64,000 nt of DNA from Plantactinospora sp039889035 (lineage in GTDB: Bacteria > Actinomycetota > Actinomycetes > Mycobacteriales > Micromonosporaceae). Both the position numbers and the translations under genes were made by a program. The notes beneath the pieces are model-generated. The model ran no database searches and had not been told where the DNA came from. It saw nothing but the letters and a program-made list of their open reading frames with translations. Location of the stretch: contig JBDQQY010000004.1 in NCBI GenBank assembly GCA_039889035.1, positions 62,001 through 126,000 of the forward strand. Direction: 5' to 3'. Position 1 is the stretch's first letter, and the number at the start of each line of letters is the position of its first letter. Shown piece after piece: positions 50,905-59,605 of the stretch.

Positions 50905-51914
50905 CCGTGACGGAGCAGGAGATCGCCCGGTACGTCGGGCAGGTCCGCGAGGCGCTGGCCGACCTGCCGCCACCGGTCCGCGACGAACTGCTCGAAGACC
51001 TGCCCGAGCACCTGGCCGAGGTGGCCGCCGAGGCGGAGGGGTCGCTCTACGAGCGGCTCGGCCCGCCGCAGGCGTACGCGATGGAGTTGCGCAACGCCGC
51101 CGGAGTCACCCCGCCGGCCGGTCCCGTCAACCTCGACCAGCGGATCGGCGCGGCGGTCCGCAAGGGCCGGGAGCGGATCCGGGCCGCCGACAACCGACTC
51201 GGCCCCGTCCTCGGCTACACCCGGCTCAGCGACTTCCTCCGGCTGCTCCGCCCCGCCTGGTGGATCCTGCGCGGCTACCTCGCCGCGATGCTGATCACCG
51301 TGCTGCTGACCGGAACCTCGTTCGGGCTGCTGCCCCGGCTCGGCGGCAGCACCCTGGCCGCGCTGCTGCTGCTCGTCGCCACCGTCACCGGGTCGATCTG
51401 GCTCGGCCGGCGCACCGACCGGCTGGGCCCCCGCCCCCGGCTGGTCCTCAACCTGGGTGCGGCGCTGCTGGTCCTCTTCGGCCTGGCCGGCTTCGCCGAC
51501 CTCGACAGCCGGGCCGGCGGTGGCGGCAACCCGATCCCCTACGAGCAGGTCTACACCGACCAGTACTCCGGGGTGCAGGACGTCTACGTCTACGACAGCC
51601 AGGGACGGCTGCTGGAGGGCGTACGACTCTTCGACCAGAACGGCCAGCCGATCCGGCTCGGCAACCAGTGGTGCACCGAGGCACAGCAGCGTTTCCAGAC
51701 CCTGCCGGAGTACGGCGACCTGACCCTGATGACGTACCCGTACTGCCCGCAGGGGGCGCCGTTCCGGTTCGGACCGACGTCACCGCCGGCTCCCGAGCCG
51801 ACCGCTCCGGCCGAACCGACCGCCACCCCGGGCGGTACCGCCCCGCCGGCCACTCCGGGTGCGACCGCCAGCCCGAGCGGCGCGCAGACCCCGACTCCCA
51901 CCCCGACGAACTAG
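50901..51914 (+). CDS. HAAS-domain membrane protein
   Basis: 337 residues. The N-terminal HAAS/DUF1700-like helical domain (YVGQVREALADLPPPVRDEL, LEDLPEHLAEVAAEA) is characteristic of PadR partners. Three or four membrane helices follow (GYLAAMLITVLLTGTSFGLL, LAALLLLVATVTGSIWLG, LVLNLGAALLVLFGLAGFA). The extracellular domain has a Cys pair and a Pro/Thr-rich tail (TPGGTAPPATPGATASP). It probably senses an envelope signal for PadR, a role inferred from the pairing. Confidence 0.85.
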   Translation: MTVTEQEIARYVGQVREALADLPPPVRDELLEDLPEHLAEVAAEAEGSLYERLGPPQAYAMELRNAAGVTPPAGPVNLDQRIGAAVRKGRERIRAADNRLGPVLGYTRLSDFLRLLRPAWWILRGYLAAMLITVLLTGTSFGLLPRLGGSTLAALLLLVATVTGSIWLGRRTDRLGPRPRLVLNLGAALLVLFGLAGFADLDSRAGGGGNPIPYEQVYTDQYSGVQDVYVYDSQGRLLEGVRLFDQNGQPIRLGNQWCTEAQQRFQTLPEYGDLTLMTYPYCPQGAPFRFGPTSPPAPEPTAPAEPTATPGGTAPPATPGATASPSGAQTPTPTPTN

Positions 51915-51945
51915 ACCGCGAACCCGCTCCCCCGGGCGCGGTCGA

Positions 51946-51989
51946 CGACGTGGCGTACACCTGTGCAACAGGAGGTGTACGCCACGTCG
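51946..51989 (+). terminator. 17-bp perfect hairpin after the PadR-HAAS operon
   Basis: CGACGTGGCGTACACCT (51946-51962) pairs exactly with 51973-51989; loop GTGCAACAGG. It is 31 bases past the stop. Confidence 0.75.
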
Positions 51990-52122
51990 CTGTTGGCTTC
52001 CGTCCCCTCGCTGGGCGTGGCAGGCTACCCGAACACCCGGCACGCAAGACCCGGACCACCGGACTTGGGTGGGTAGAACTGTGCGACCAGCCAACGATGA
52101 CTGACCGACAGGAGGGCCACCG

Positions 52123-52812
52123 ATGGGCGAGATGGTGAGTTACCGGAGTAACGGGGGGACCAGCGAGGGCTACCTGGCGCTGCCGGCCGGCGGCGCGACC
52201 GGTCCGGCCGTCATCGTCATCCAGGAGTGGTGGGGACTGGTGCCGCACATCACATCGGTCGCCGACCGGTTCGCCGAGGCCGGCTTCGTGGCGCTCGCCC
52301 CCGACCTCTACCACGGCGCCTCCACCACCGAGCCCGACCAGGCCGGCAAGCTGCTGATGGGCCTGGCCATGGATCAGGCCGCCCGGGACATCGCCGGTGC
52401 CGCCGACTACCTCGCGGAGCGGCCCGAGGTCGGCGGCGACAAGGTCGGCTGCGTCGGCTTCTGCGCCGGGGGCAGCCTCGCGCTCTGGTCGGCGACCCTC
52501 TCCGACCGGATCGTCGCGACGGTGGGCTTCTATCCGGTACTGCCCTGGGAGCGGATGCGTCCCGAGTGGTCCGACTACGCCGGCAAGGCCGCCGTGATCC
52601 ACTGCTCGGAGGAGGACGGCACCTCGGCGGCCGACGGGGTCAAGGCGGCCCGGCAGGCGATCGAGGCGGCCGGTGGCGACTGCACCACCCACGACTACCC
52701 CGGCACCCGGCACGCGTTCTTCAACGACGACCGGCCGGAGGTCTTCGACCAGCGGGCGGCGGCCAGCGCCTGGGCCCGTACCCTGGAACTCTTCCGGGCC
52801 CGACTTGGCTGA
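52123..52812 (+). CDS. Dienelactone hydrolase family protein
   Basis: 229 residues, alpha/beta hydrolase. The nucleophile Cys is in VGFCAGGSLAL, the acid is near CSEEDGTS, and the His is in GTRHAFFND. IQEWWGLVPHITSVADRFAE, with the Glu that positions the Cys, is typical of dienelactone hydrolases, which open lactone rings in chlorocatechol-type pathways. No other aromatic-degradation genes are nearby, so the natural substrate is open. GGAGGGCC lies upstream of the ATG. Confidence 0.9.
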   Translation: MGEMVSYRSNGGTSEGYLALPAGGATGPAVIVIQEWWGLVPHITSVADRFAEAGFVALAPDLYHGASTTEPDQAGKLLMGLAMDQAARDIAGAADYLAERPEVGGDKVGCVGFCAGGSLALWSATLSDRIVATVGFYPVLPWERMRPEWSDYAGKAAVIHCSEEDGTSAADGVKAARQAIEAAGGDCTTHDYPGTRHAFFNDDRPEVFDQRAAASAWARTLELFRARLG

Positions 52813-52861
52813 ACCGCACCGACCCGCCGGATCCGACCGGCGGTCGCGTACCCCCGGGGAC

Positions 52862-53587
52862 GTGCTCGCCCGCGCAACGCGGGCGGGCGACCTCGCCGAG
52901 TTGGACGGCGCCGTCGCCGACTGCTTCGCCTGCCCCCGGCTGGTCGCCTGGCGGGAGGAGGTCGCCGCCGTCCGCCGGGCCGCCTTCCGCGACCAGGAAT
53001 ACTGGGGCCGCCCGGTCCCCGGCTTCGGTGTCCCCGACGCCCGGATCGCGATCCTCGGGCTGGCCCCGGCCGCGCACGGCGGCAACCGGACCGGGCGGAT
53101 CTTCACCGGTGACCGCTCCGGCGACGTGCTCTTCGCCGCGCTGCACCGGGCCGGCCTGGCCAACCAGCCGACCAGCGTCGCCGCCGACGACGGCCTCGCG
53201 CTGCGACACACCCGGATCGCCGCCGCCGTCCGCTGCGCTCCGCCGGACAACAAGCCCAGCCCGGCGGAGCGGGACACCTGCGCGCCGTGGCTGCACCGGG
53301 AGATCGACCTGATCAGACCCACCCTGCGCGTCGTGGTCACGCTGGGCGCGTTCGCCTGGGCGGCGTGGTGGCCCCTGCTCCGCCAGGTGTACGGCGTGCG
53401 ACCGCCCACCCCGCGACCCGCGTTCGGGCATGGGGCACACTGGTCCGGAGACGAGGCCGTCCCGCAGGTACTCGGCTGTTACCACGTCAGCCAGCAGAAC
53501 ACCTTTACCGGGCGGCTCACACCGACAATGCTGGACGAGGTGTTCGCCCGGGCCCGGCACCTGGCCGGGCTGGACGAGGGCGGCTAG
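52862..53587 (+). CDS. Family-5 uracil-DNA glycosylase (UDGb)
   Basis: About 241 residues from the GTG at 52862; a TTG at 52805 overlapping the previous gene's stop would add 19 residues. Iron-sulfur Cys ligands lie in DCFACPRLVAWREEV and in later AAVRCAPPDN and RDTCAPWL. The catalytic-pocket motif is GLAPAAHGGNRTGRIFTGDRSG, with A-A-H in place of the usual catalytic Asp/Asn as known for UDGb. The C-terminal motif is GCYHVSQQNTFTGRLT. It removes uracil and other deaminated bases. Confidence 0.9.
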   Translation: MLARATRAGDLAELDGAVADCFACPRLVAWREEVAAVRRAAFRDQEYWGRPVPGFGVPDARIAILGLAPAAHGGNRTGRIFTGDRSGDVLFAALHRAGLANQPTSVAADDGLALRHTRIAAAVRCAPPDNKPSPAERDTCAPWLHREIDLIRPTLRVVVTLGAFAWAAWWPLLRQVYGVRPPTPRPAFGHGAHWSGDEAVPQVLGCYHVSQQNTFTGRLTPTMLDEVFARARHLAGLDEGG

Positions 53588-53608
53588 ACGGCTCAGGGAG
53601 GCGGTGCG

Positions 53609-54415
53609 ATGACCGACGGGCACTCCGGCCGTGCCCGCCCGGCACCGCACCCGCCCCGGTCCAGCCTCACCGCCGGCCTGCTCCGGACGCTCTGGCCGCT
53701 GGCGGCGGTCGCCGGGCTGCTGGCGCTGGCCGCCCTCGCCGCCGCCCACTCGTCGATCGGATTCACCCGGGTCGAGCCGCCGGCCGACATCGTGCCGACG
53801 TTCGAGCAGCAGGCCCCGCCCTCCGGGCCGGACCAGCCGACCGACACCCCCGCACCGGGCCAGCCCGGCAACTACCTGCCCGACTGGGTCCCACTGGTCG
53901 GCACCGTGCTCTGCGGCGCCGTGGTGGTGGCGGTGCTGGTCGCGCTGCTCTGGGCGCTGGCCCGGGACCTGCTGCGCCGCCGTCGGGGGCTGGCCCGCCC
54001 CGGTGCCCGGAAGCTCCGCTCCGCCGAGCAGACGGCGGAGGAGGTCGTCGCCGCGCTCGACGCCGGCCTGGTCGACCTCTCCGACACCGACGCCGACCCG
54101 CGCAAGGCGGTGATCGCCTGCTGGGTACGCCTGGAGCAGGCCGCCGCGGCGGCCGGGGTCGAACGCCGGCCCGGGGACACCCCGACCGACCTGGTGACCC
54201 GGCTGCTCGGCGCCGGCCGGCCGGTCAGCGCCGACGTGCTGGCCGCGTTCGCCGACGTCTACCGGGAGGCCCGGTACGCCACGCACACCGTCGACGAGCG
54301 GATGCGGGCCCAGGCCGTGGCCGCGCTGCGCCGGCTGCGCACCGAGCTCACCTCGCGGGTCGACCGGCTGGGCGGGGACGCCGAGCCCTCGGCGGCCGGA
54401 GGCGGGCAGCGGTGA
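53609..54415 (+). CDS. DUF4129-domain membrane protein
   Basis: 268 residues. Two membrane helices (TLWPLAAVAGLLALAALAAAH and LVGTVLCGAVVVAVLVALLWAL) flank a Pro-rich external loop. The C-terminal DUF4129 has DPRKAVIACWVRLEQAAAAAG, TPTDLVTRLL and VYREARYATHTVDERMRAQA. These proteins occur in MoxR-DUF58 operons and may act in envelope or protein-complex maturation. The stop overlaps the next GTG (GTGA). It is the first gene of a five-gene coupled operon. Confidence 0.88.
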   Translation: MTDGHSGRARPAPHPPRSSLTAGLLRTLWPLAAVAGLLALAALAAAHSSIGFTRVEPPADIVPTFEQQAPPSGPDQPTDTPAPGQPGNYLPDWVPLVGTVLCGAVVVAVLVALLWALARDLLRRRRGLARPGARKLRSAEQTAEEVVAALDAGLVDLSDTDADPRKAVIACWVRLEQAAAAAGVERRPGDTPTDLVTRLLGAGRPVSADVLAAFADVYREARYATHTVDERMRAQAVAALRRLRTELTSRVDRLGGDAEPSAAGGGQR

Positions 54416-55008
54416 GCGGGTCCAGCACCAGCATCTTCGACCTGCTCCAGGACGAGGAGGACGAGCAGCAGCCGACGGCCACCCGCCGACGCGGCGGCGT
54501 ACGCGGCTGGCTGCGGATCGTACTGGCCGCGGCCGGGCTCACCGCGGCGGTCGTACTCGGGCTGCGCATGGTCGGGGTCGGCGTCTCCGCCGCCGCCGTC
54601 TTCGCCGGCTTCCTCGCCCTGCTGCTGCTGCGCCGGCTCACCCGGACCCTCGCCCCGCCACCACCGGTGCCGGTCCGACTCCGCCGCCCCGCCGGCCACG
54701 GCGAGGAGGACGGCAGCTACAACTGGACCGTCGGAGACGCCCTGGGCAGCTCGGTCAACCGCTGGGAGACCAAGCTCAGCTGGTCGCAGGGGGAGCCGGA
54801 GCGGTTCTCCCGGGCGGTGCTGCCGGTGCTGTGCGAACTCGTCGACGAGCTGCTCCGGCAGCGGCACGGCGTGACCCGGGCCACCGATCCGGCGCGGGCC
54901 CGGGCACTGCTCGGCGAGCCACTGTGGAACTTCCTCGACACGCCTCCCAAGCGCACTCCGGCGCCGCGCGACCTCGCGGTGATCGTCGCCCAATTGGAGA
55001 AGCTATGA
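54412..55008 (+). CDS. Membrane protein of the MoxR operon
   Basis: 198 residues from the GTG overlapping the DUF4129 stop. An acidic N-terminus (IFDLLQDEEDEQQ), two membrane helices (WLRIVLAAAGLTAAVVLGL, AAAVFAGFLALLLLRRL) and a cytoplasmic C-terminus (NWTVGDALGSSVNRWETKLSW, RARALLGEPLWNFLDTPPKR, PRDLAVIVAQLEKL). I do not know a named family. The position and overlaps on both sides tie it to the MoxR/DUF58 complex. Confidence 0.8.
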   Translation: MSGSSTSIFDLLQDEEDEQQPTATRRRGGVRGWLRIVLAAAGLTAAVVLGLRMVGVGVSAAAVFAGFLALLLLRRLTRTLAPPPPVPVRLRRPAGHGEEDGSYNWTVGDALGSSVNRWETKLSWSQGEPERFSRAVLPVLCELVDELLRQRHGVTRATDPARARALLGEPLWNFLDTPPKRTPAPRDLAVIVAQLEKL

Positions 55009-56018
55009 CAGACGCGGACCAGGTCAGCACCTTCGACGTGGGTCGGCTGGCGCAGGCCGTGCTGGACCAGGTCGGCACGGTGGTGGTGGGCAAGCGGGAC
55101 GCCCTGGAGCTGGTGCTCGCCGGCATCCTGGCCGGCGGGCACGTGCTGCTGGAGGACCTGCCAGGGCTCGGCAAGACGCTGACCGCCCGCTCCTTCGCCC
55201 AGGCGCTCGGGCTGGACTTCCGGCGGTTGCAGTTCACCCCCGACCTGCTCCCCGCCGACGTCACCGGTTCGTTCCTCTATGACCAGCGCACCGCCGACTT
55301 CAGCTTCCGGGCCGGGCCGGTCTTCACCAACCTGCTGCTCGCCGACGAGATCAACCGTACGCCGCCGAAGACCCAGGCGGCGCTGCTGGAGGCGATGCAG
55401 GAGAAGCAGGTCTCGGTCGAGGGCGTCACCTACCGGCTGGACCCGCCGTTCCACGTGATCGCCACCGCCAACCCGATCGAGTACGAGGGCACCTATCCGC
55501 TGCCGGAGGCGCAGCTCGACCGGTTCCTGCTCCGGGTCTCGTTCGGCTATCCGGGTGCCGAGGAGGAGTGGGACGTGCTCCGCCGCCGGATGTCCCGCCG
55601 CCAGGAGGAGGCGGAGTTGAAACCCGTGGTGGACGCCGGGGTGCTCCGGGCGATGCAGGCCGCCCTGGAGAACGTGGTGGTGGAGGACTCGATCGGCCGG
55701 TACATCGTGGCGCTGACCGCCGCCACCCGGGAGCACGCCTCGGTACTCGTCGGCGCCTCGCCGCGCGGCTCGCTCGGGCTGCTGCTGCTGGCCCGGGCGA
55801 TGGCCGCGTTCGCCGGCCGCGACTACGTGATCCCCGAGGACGTCAAGGCGGTGGCGGTGCCGGTGCTGGCACACCGGATCACCCTGCGGCCGGAGATGTG
55901 GCTGCGCCGGGTCGACCCGTCGTTCGTGGTCAACGAGGTGCTGGAGACCACGCCCGCGCCGGCCAGCGGTGCGCTGCCCAGCTACGCCGCCGGGCCGGCC
56001 GGGACGCGCACGACGTGA
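55005..56018 (+). CDS. MoxR-family AAA+ ATPase
   Basis: 337 residues from the ATG overlapping the previous stop. Walker A is LEDLPGLGKTLTARSFA, Walker B LLLADEINRTPPKTQAALLEAMQE, sensor 1 IATANPIEYEGTYPLPEAQLDRF, followed by the lid domain with SPRGSLGLLLLARAMAAF. MoxR ATPases act as chaperones that load metal ions or assemble complexes with von Willebrand-type proteins; here the DUF58 protein is the probable partner. GTGA overlap follows. Confidence 0.95.
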   Translation: MTDADQVSTFDVGRLAQAVLDQVGTVVVGKRDALELVLAGILAGGHVLLEDLPGLGKTLTARSFAQALGLDFRRLQFTPDLLPADVTGSFLYDQRTADFSFRAGPVFTNLLLADEINRTPPKTQAALLEAMQEKQVSVEGVTYRLDPPFHVIATANPIEYEGTYPLPEAQLDRFLLRVSFGYPGAEEEWDVLRRRMSRRQEEAELKPVVDAGVLRAMQAALENVVVEDSIGRYIVALTAATREHASVLVGASPRGSLGLLLLARAMAAFAGRDYVIPEDVKAVAVPVLAHRITLRPEMWLRRVDPSFVVNEVLETTPAPASGALPSYAAGPAGTRTT

Positions 56019-57493
56019 GTTCCACCGGACCGACCCTGCGACCCGCCGTACCTGGGCAGCGGGCGGCCGCCCCTGCCCTGACGGCGTCGTCCGGGGACGC
56101 CTCGGTGCCGGACTGGGTCTCCACCCGGGCACTCGGCCGGGCGGTGCTGCTCACCGGGCTCTTCCTGGTGGCCGGTGCGCTGCTCGGCCGGATCGACCTG
56201 GTGGTGCTGGCCGCCCCGTTCGCGCTCGGCACCGCGTACGCGCTGCGCCGCCGACCGGCGCGGCCGCCGGAGATCGGGATCGGGGCCGAGGACACCAACC
56301 TGGTCGAGGGGGGTGCGCTGGTCGCCGGGATCAGCGTCGGCAACCGCGACGACGTCGGCTACGACCTGGTGCTGGTCCGTACCGTGGTCTCCTCCTGGCT
56401 GCGGATCGACGAGGTCCGGTTCGCGCCCGGCGGTGCCGGGTCGGACGGCTCCGCTCCGGCGGACGGCTCCGACGGTCCGGCCCCGGCCGGCCGCCGGGAC
56501 GCCACCGACCGTCCCTACGGCTTCGGCGTGCCGGCCGGCACCATCGCCGACCTGGAGCTGCACGGCGGGACGCTGCGCTGGGGCCGGCACTCGCTCGGTC
56601 CGGCGGCGGTGCGGGCGATCGCCTGCGACGGACTGCTGGCTAGCCAGACGGTGCTCAGCGACGCCCGCCCGGTGCCGGTCTATCCGGTCACCGAGCCGTT
56701 CGACGCGGACGAGGCGATGCCCAGGGCCGCCGGCCTGGTCGGCGGGCACCGGTCGCGGCGTCCGGGCGAGGGCGGCGAGCTGGCCGGGGTACGCATCTTC
56801 GGGCCGGGTGACCGGCTGCGCCGGATCGACTGGCGGGTCTCGCTGCGGGCCCGGCAACTGCACGTGGCGGCGATGCTCTCCGACCGGGACGCCGAGGTGG
56901 TCCTGCTGCTCGACGTGCTGGCCGAGGCGGGCCGGTCCGGCGGGATCCGGGGCAGCGCGTCGGTGCTGGACACCTGCGTCCGGGCCGCCGCCGCGATCGC
57001 CGAGCACTACCTGCACCGGGGCGACCGGGTCTCGCTGCTGGAATACGGCCCGTCGGCCCGTCGACTCCGCCCGGCGACCGGGCGGCGGCAGTACCTGACC
57101 CTGCTGGAGTGGTTGCTCGACGTCCGGGTCGAACAGTCCCCGCACGAGCCGTACGACCAGGTCTTCGGCCCGCAACTGCTCTCCTCCAACGCTCTGGTGG
57201 TGGTACTCACCCCGCTGGTGGACGCCCGGTCGGCGGCGATGCTGGCCCGGCTGGCCCGGTCCGGCCGGTTCGTGGTGGCGGTGGACACCCTGCCACCGTC
57301 GGCGGTGCCGCCGAAGCGGGGGCAGTGGACCGAGGTGGCGCACCGGCTCTGGCGGCTGGACCGGGACACCACGATCGGGCAGCTCCGCGAGCACGGTGTG
57401 CCGGTGGTCACCTGGGCCGGGGCCGGCAGCCTCGACCTGGTGCTCCGGGACGTCGCCCGGCTCGCCTCCGCACCCCGGCCGGCGCTGCGGTGA
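56015..57493 (+). CDS. DUF58 (VWA-like) protein
   Basis: 492 residues. Two adjacent membrane helices near residues 45-75 (AVLLTGLFLVAGALLGRIDL VVLAAPFALG, split here) precede an Ig-like region. The DUF58 core is GVRIFGPGDRLRRIDWRVSL, RARQLHVAAM and DAEVVLLLDVLAEAG, the last being a MIDAS-like DxxxE rather than full DxSxS. A repeat-like acidic linker, SDGSAPADGSDGPAPAG, breaks the middle. It should work with MoxR. Confidence 0.9.
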   Translation: MSSTGPTLRPAVPGQRAAAPALTASSGDASVPDWVSTRALGRAVLLTGLFLVAGALLGRIDLVVLAAPFALGTAYALRRRPARPPEIGIGAEDTNLVEGGALVAGISVGNRDDVGYDLVLVRTVVSSWLRIDEVRFAPGGAGSDGSAPADGSDGPAPAGRRDATDRPYGFGVPAGTIADLELHGGTLRWGRHSLGPAAVRAIACDGLLASQTVLSDARPVPVYPVTEPFDADEAMPRAAGLVGGHRSRRPGEGGELAGVRIFGPGDRLRRIDWRVSLRARQLHVAAMLSDRDAEVVLLLDVLAEAGRSGGIRGSASVLDTCVRAAAAIAEHYLHRGDRVSLLEYGPSARRLRPATGRRQYLTLLEWLLDVRVEQSPHEPYDQVFGPQLLSSNALVVVLTPLVDARSAAMLARLARSGRFVVAVDTLPPSAVPPKRGQWTEVAHRLWRLDRDTTIGQLREHGVPVVTWAGAGSLDLVLRDVARLASAPRPALR

Positions 57494-57521
57494 GCGTCGG
57501 CGTGTCGAACGGAGAGCCGCC

Positions 57522-58073
57522 GTGGTGAGCCGGATCAGACAGCTCTACGCCGCGATCGGCCGGATCACCCTGGTGCCGATGCTGGTCCGGGTCGGTGTCT
57601 TCGGCTGCGCGCTGCTCGCGCTGCTGCTGGCGTACCCGGCCAGGCCGTCCGACCCGCGCCTGCTCGGCCTGCTGGTGGTGGCGGCGCTGGCCCCTGCGGT
57701 CGCGCCCCGGCGGAACTGGCCCACCCTGGTGCTGCTGGCCGCGGCCGGCGCCTGGGTGGTGGCCACCGGCTGGTACGACCAGCGGGTGGAGCTGTGGCGG
57801 CTGCTCGCCCTGGCCACCTTCCTCTACCTGACCCACACCCTGGCGGCGCTCGCCGCCCTGCTGTCGTACGACGCGGTCGTCGCCCCCGAGGTGCTGGCCC
57901 GGTGGGTCACCCGGGCCCTGGCGGTCGGGCTCGCCTCGGCGGTGCTCTCGGTGCCGCTGCTGGCGATGGACGGGCAGTTGGGCGACCGGAGTTTTGTCGC
58001 CGCGCTGCTCGGCGGGCTCGCCCTGGCCGTCTGCGCGGCCGCGCTGCTGAGCTGGCTGTTCCGGCGCGGATAG
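57522..58073 (+). CDS. Polytopic membrane protein ending the MoxR operon
   Basis: 183 residues from the GTG at 57522 (GGAGAG upstream). Five predicted membrane helices, for example LVRVGVFGCALLALLLAYP, LALATFLYLTHTLAALAALL and FVAALLGGLALAVCAAALLSWLF. No family recognised. The 28-base gap to DUF58 keeps it in the operon. Confidence 0.78.
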   Translation: MVSRIRQLYAAIGRITLVPMLVRVGVFGCALLALLLAYPARPSDPRLLGLLVVAALAPAVAPRRNWPTLVLLAAAGAWVVATGWYDQRVELWRLLALATFLYLTHTLAALAALLSYDAVVAPEVLARWVTRALAVGLASAVLSVPLLAMDGQLGDRSFVAALLGGLALAVCAAALLSWLFRRG

Positions 58074-58201
58074 CGGCCTGGTTCCGGCGTTCGGCCGGAC
58101 CGGTTGGCAAGATCGGCGCAAACCGGGGTAACGGGGCTCACTCGGCGTCGTCAATCACAGAAGGGGCATCTGGCCAGCATCCGGAGCCGGGTGGGGGAAA
58201 G

Positions 58202-58213
58202 ATGGAGGCGTGA
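58202..58213 (+). promoter_or_regulatory. Three-codon mini-ORF overlapping the ndh start
   Basis: ATG-GAG-GCG-TGA, preceded by GGGGGAAAG, ends in GTGA over the ndh GTG at 58210. It may be a re-initiation device, or simply a chance ATG inside the ndh ribosome site (GGAGG). Confidence 0.35.
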
Positions 58214-59556
58214 ATCCGCAGCGGATCCTTGTGGTGGGCGCCGGTCATGTCGGCCTGTACGCGGCCCTGCGCCTGTCGAAGAAGCTCCGGTCGTGGGAGG
58301 CCGAGGTCATCGTCGTCGACCCGCAGCCCCACATGACGTACCAGCCCTTCCTGCCCGAGGCGGCGGCCGGCAACATCTCCCCCCGGCACTCCGTGGTGCC
58401 GCTCCGGCGCGAGCTGCGCCGCTGCACCATCGTCTCCGGCACGGTCACCCGGGTCGAGCACGACCGGAAGACCGCGACCGTGCAGCCGATCATCGGCCCG
58501 GCCCGGGAGATCCAGTACGACCACATCGTGGTGGCGCCCGGCTCCGTTTCGCGTACCCTGCCCATCCCCGGGCTGGCCGAGCAGGGCATCGGGTTCAAGA
58601 CCATCGGTGAGGCGATCTTCCTGCGCAACCACGTGCTGGACCGGTTGGACGTGGGCGCCGCCACCACCGACCCGGACACCCGGCGCTGCGCGCTGACCTT
58701 CGTCTTCGTCGGCGGCGGCTACGCCGGCATCGAGGCGCTGGCCGAGATGGAGGACATGGCCCGGGACGCCCTGAAGTACTACCCGGAGCTGAAGGCCGAC
58801 GACATGCGCTGGGTACTGGTCGAGGCGACCCTGCGGGTACTGCCCGAGGTCGACCGGGACATGGGCGCGTACACGGTCGCGCAGTTGCTGAAGCGGAAGA
58901 TGGACATCCGGCTGGAGACCCGGCTGGAGTCCTGTGTGGATGGTCTGGTGCGGCTCTCCGACGGGGACAGCTTCCGGGCCGACACCATCGTCTGGACGGC
59001 CGGGGTGAAGCCGTCGCCGATGCTGGCCCAGACCGACCTGCCCCGGGACGAGCGGGGCCGGGTCACCTGCCTGCCGACCCTCCAGGTGGTCGACGGCGAC
59101 CGGGTCGTCGAGGGGGCGTGGAGCGCCGGTGACTGCGCGGCGGTGCCGGACCTGACCGGCCCGCCCGGGGCGTACTGCTCGCCCAGCGCACAGCACGCGG
59201 TGCGGCAGGCGGCCCGGATGGCCGACAACATCCGGGCGGTGATCCGGGGGCGGCAGCCGGTGGACTACAAGCACAAGCACGCCGGCAGCGTGGCCAGCCT
59301 CGGCCTGCACAAGGGCGTCGCCCAGGTCTACGGGATCAAGCTCAAGGGGCTGCCGGCCTGGTTCATGCACCGGACGTACCACATGAGCCGGATCCCGTCG
59401 CTGAACCGCAAGGTACGGGTGATCGTGGACTGGACCCTCGCCTTCGTCCTCCGCCGCGAGGTGGTCGCGCTGGGCCAGTTGCACGACCCCCGGGAGGAGT
59501 TCGTCGAGGCGAGCACGGCGGCGGGGAGCCGGCCCGGCGACCGTCGCCCGGTCTGA
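58210..59556 (+). CDS. Type II NADH dehydrogenase (NAD(P)/FAD oxidoreductase)
   Basis: 448 residues. FAD-binding ILVVGAGHVGLYAALRLSK at the N-terminus, YDHIVVAPGSVSRTLPIPG, NADH-binding FVFVGGGYAGIEALAEMED, WTAGVKPSPML and the second FAD site WSAGDCAAVPD. The C-terminal amphipathic part (LNRKVRVIVDWTLAFVLRRE) would hold it to the membrane. It passes electrons from NADH to menaquinone without proton pumping. The 3' flank is a bidirectional terminator. Confidence 0.93.
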   Translation: MNPQRILVVGAGHVGLYAALRLSKKLRSWEAEVIVVDPQPHMTYQPFLPEAAAGNISPRHSVVPLRRELRRCTIVSGTVTRVEHDRKTATVQPIIGPAREIQYDHIVVAPGSVSRTLPIPGLAEQGIGFKTIGEAIFLRNHVLDRLDVGAATTDPDTRRCALTFVFVGGGYAGIEALAEMEDMARDALKYYPELKADDMRWVLVEATLRVLPEVDRDMGAYTVAQLLKRKMDIRLETRLESCVDGLVRLSDGDSFRADTIVWTAGVKPSPMLAQTDLPRDERGRVTCLPTLQVVDGDRVVEGAWSAGDCAAVPDLTGPPGAYCSPSAQHAVRQAARMADNIRAVIRGRQPVDYKHKHAGSVASLGLHKGVAQVYGIKLKGLPAWFMHRTYHMSRIPSLNRKVRVIVDWTLAFVLRREVVALGQLHDPREEFVEASTAAGSRPGDRRPV

Positions 59557-59565
59557 TCCGGCCAC

Positions 59566-59596
59566 GGTGCCCGGTCCGGCGACCGGGCCGGGCACC
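59566..59596. terminator. 12-bp hairpin between convergent genes
   Basis: GGTGCCCGG (59566-59574) pairs exactly with 59588-59596. Three further inner pairs (one G-U) leave a 7-base loop. Confidence 0.75.
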
Positions 59597-59605
59597 GGAG
59601 AGCGC

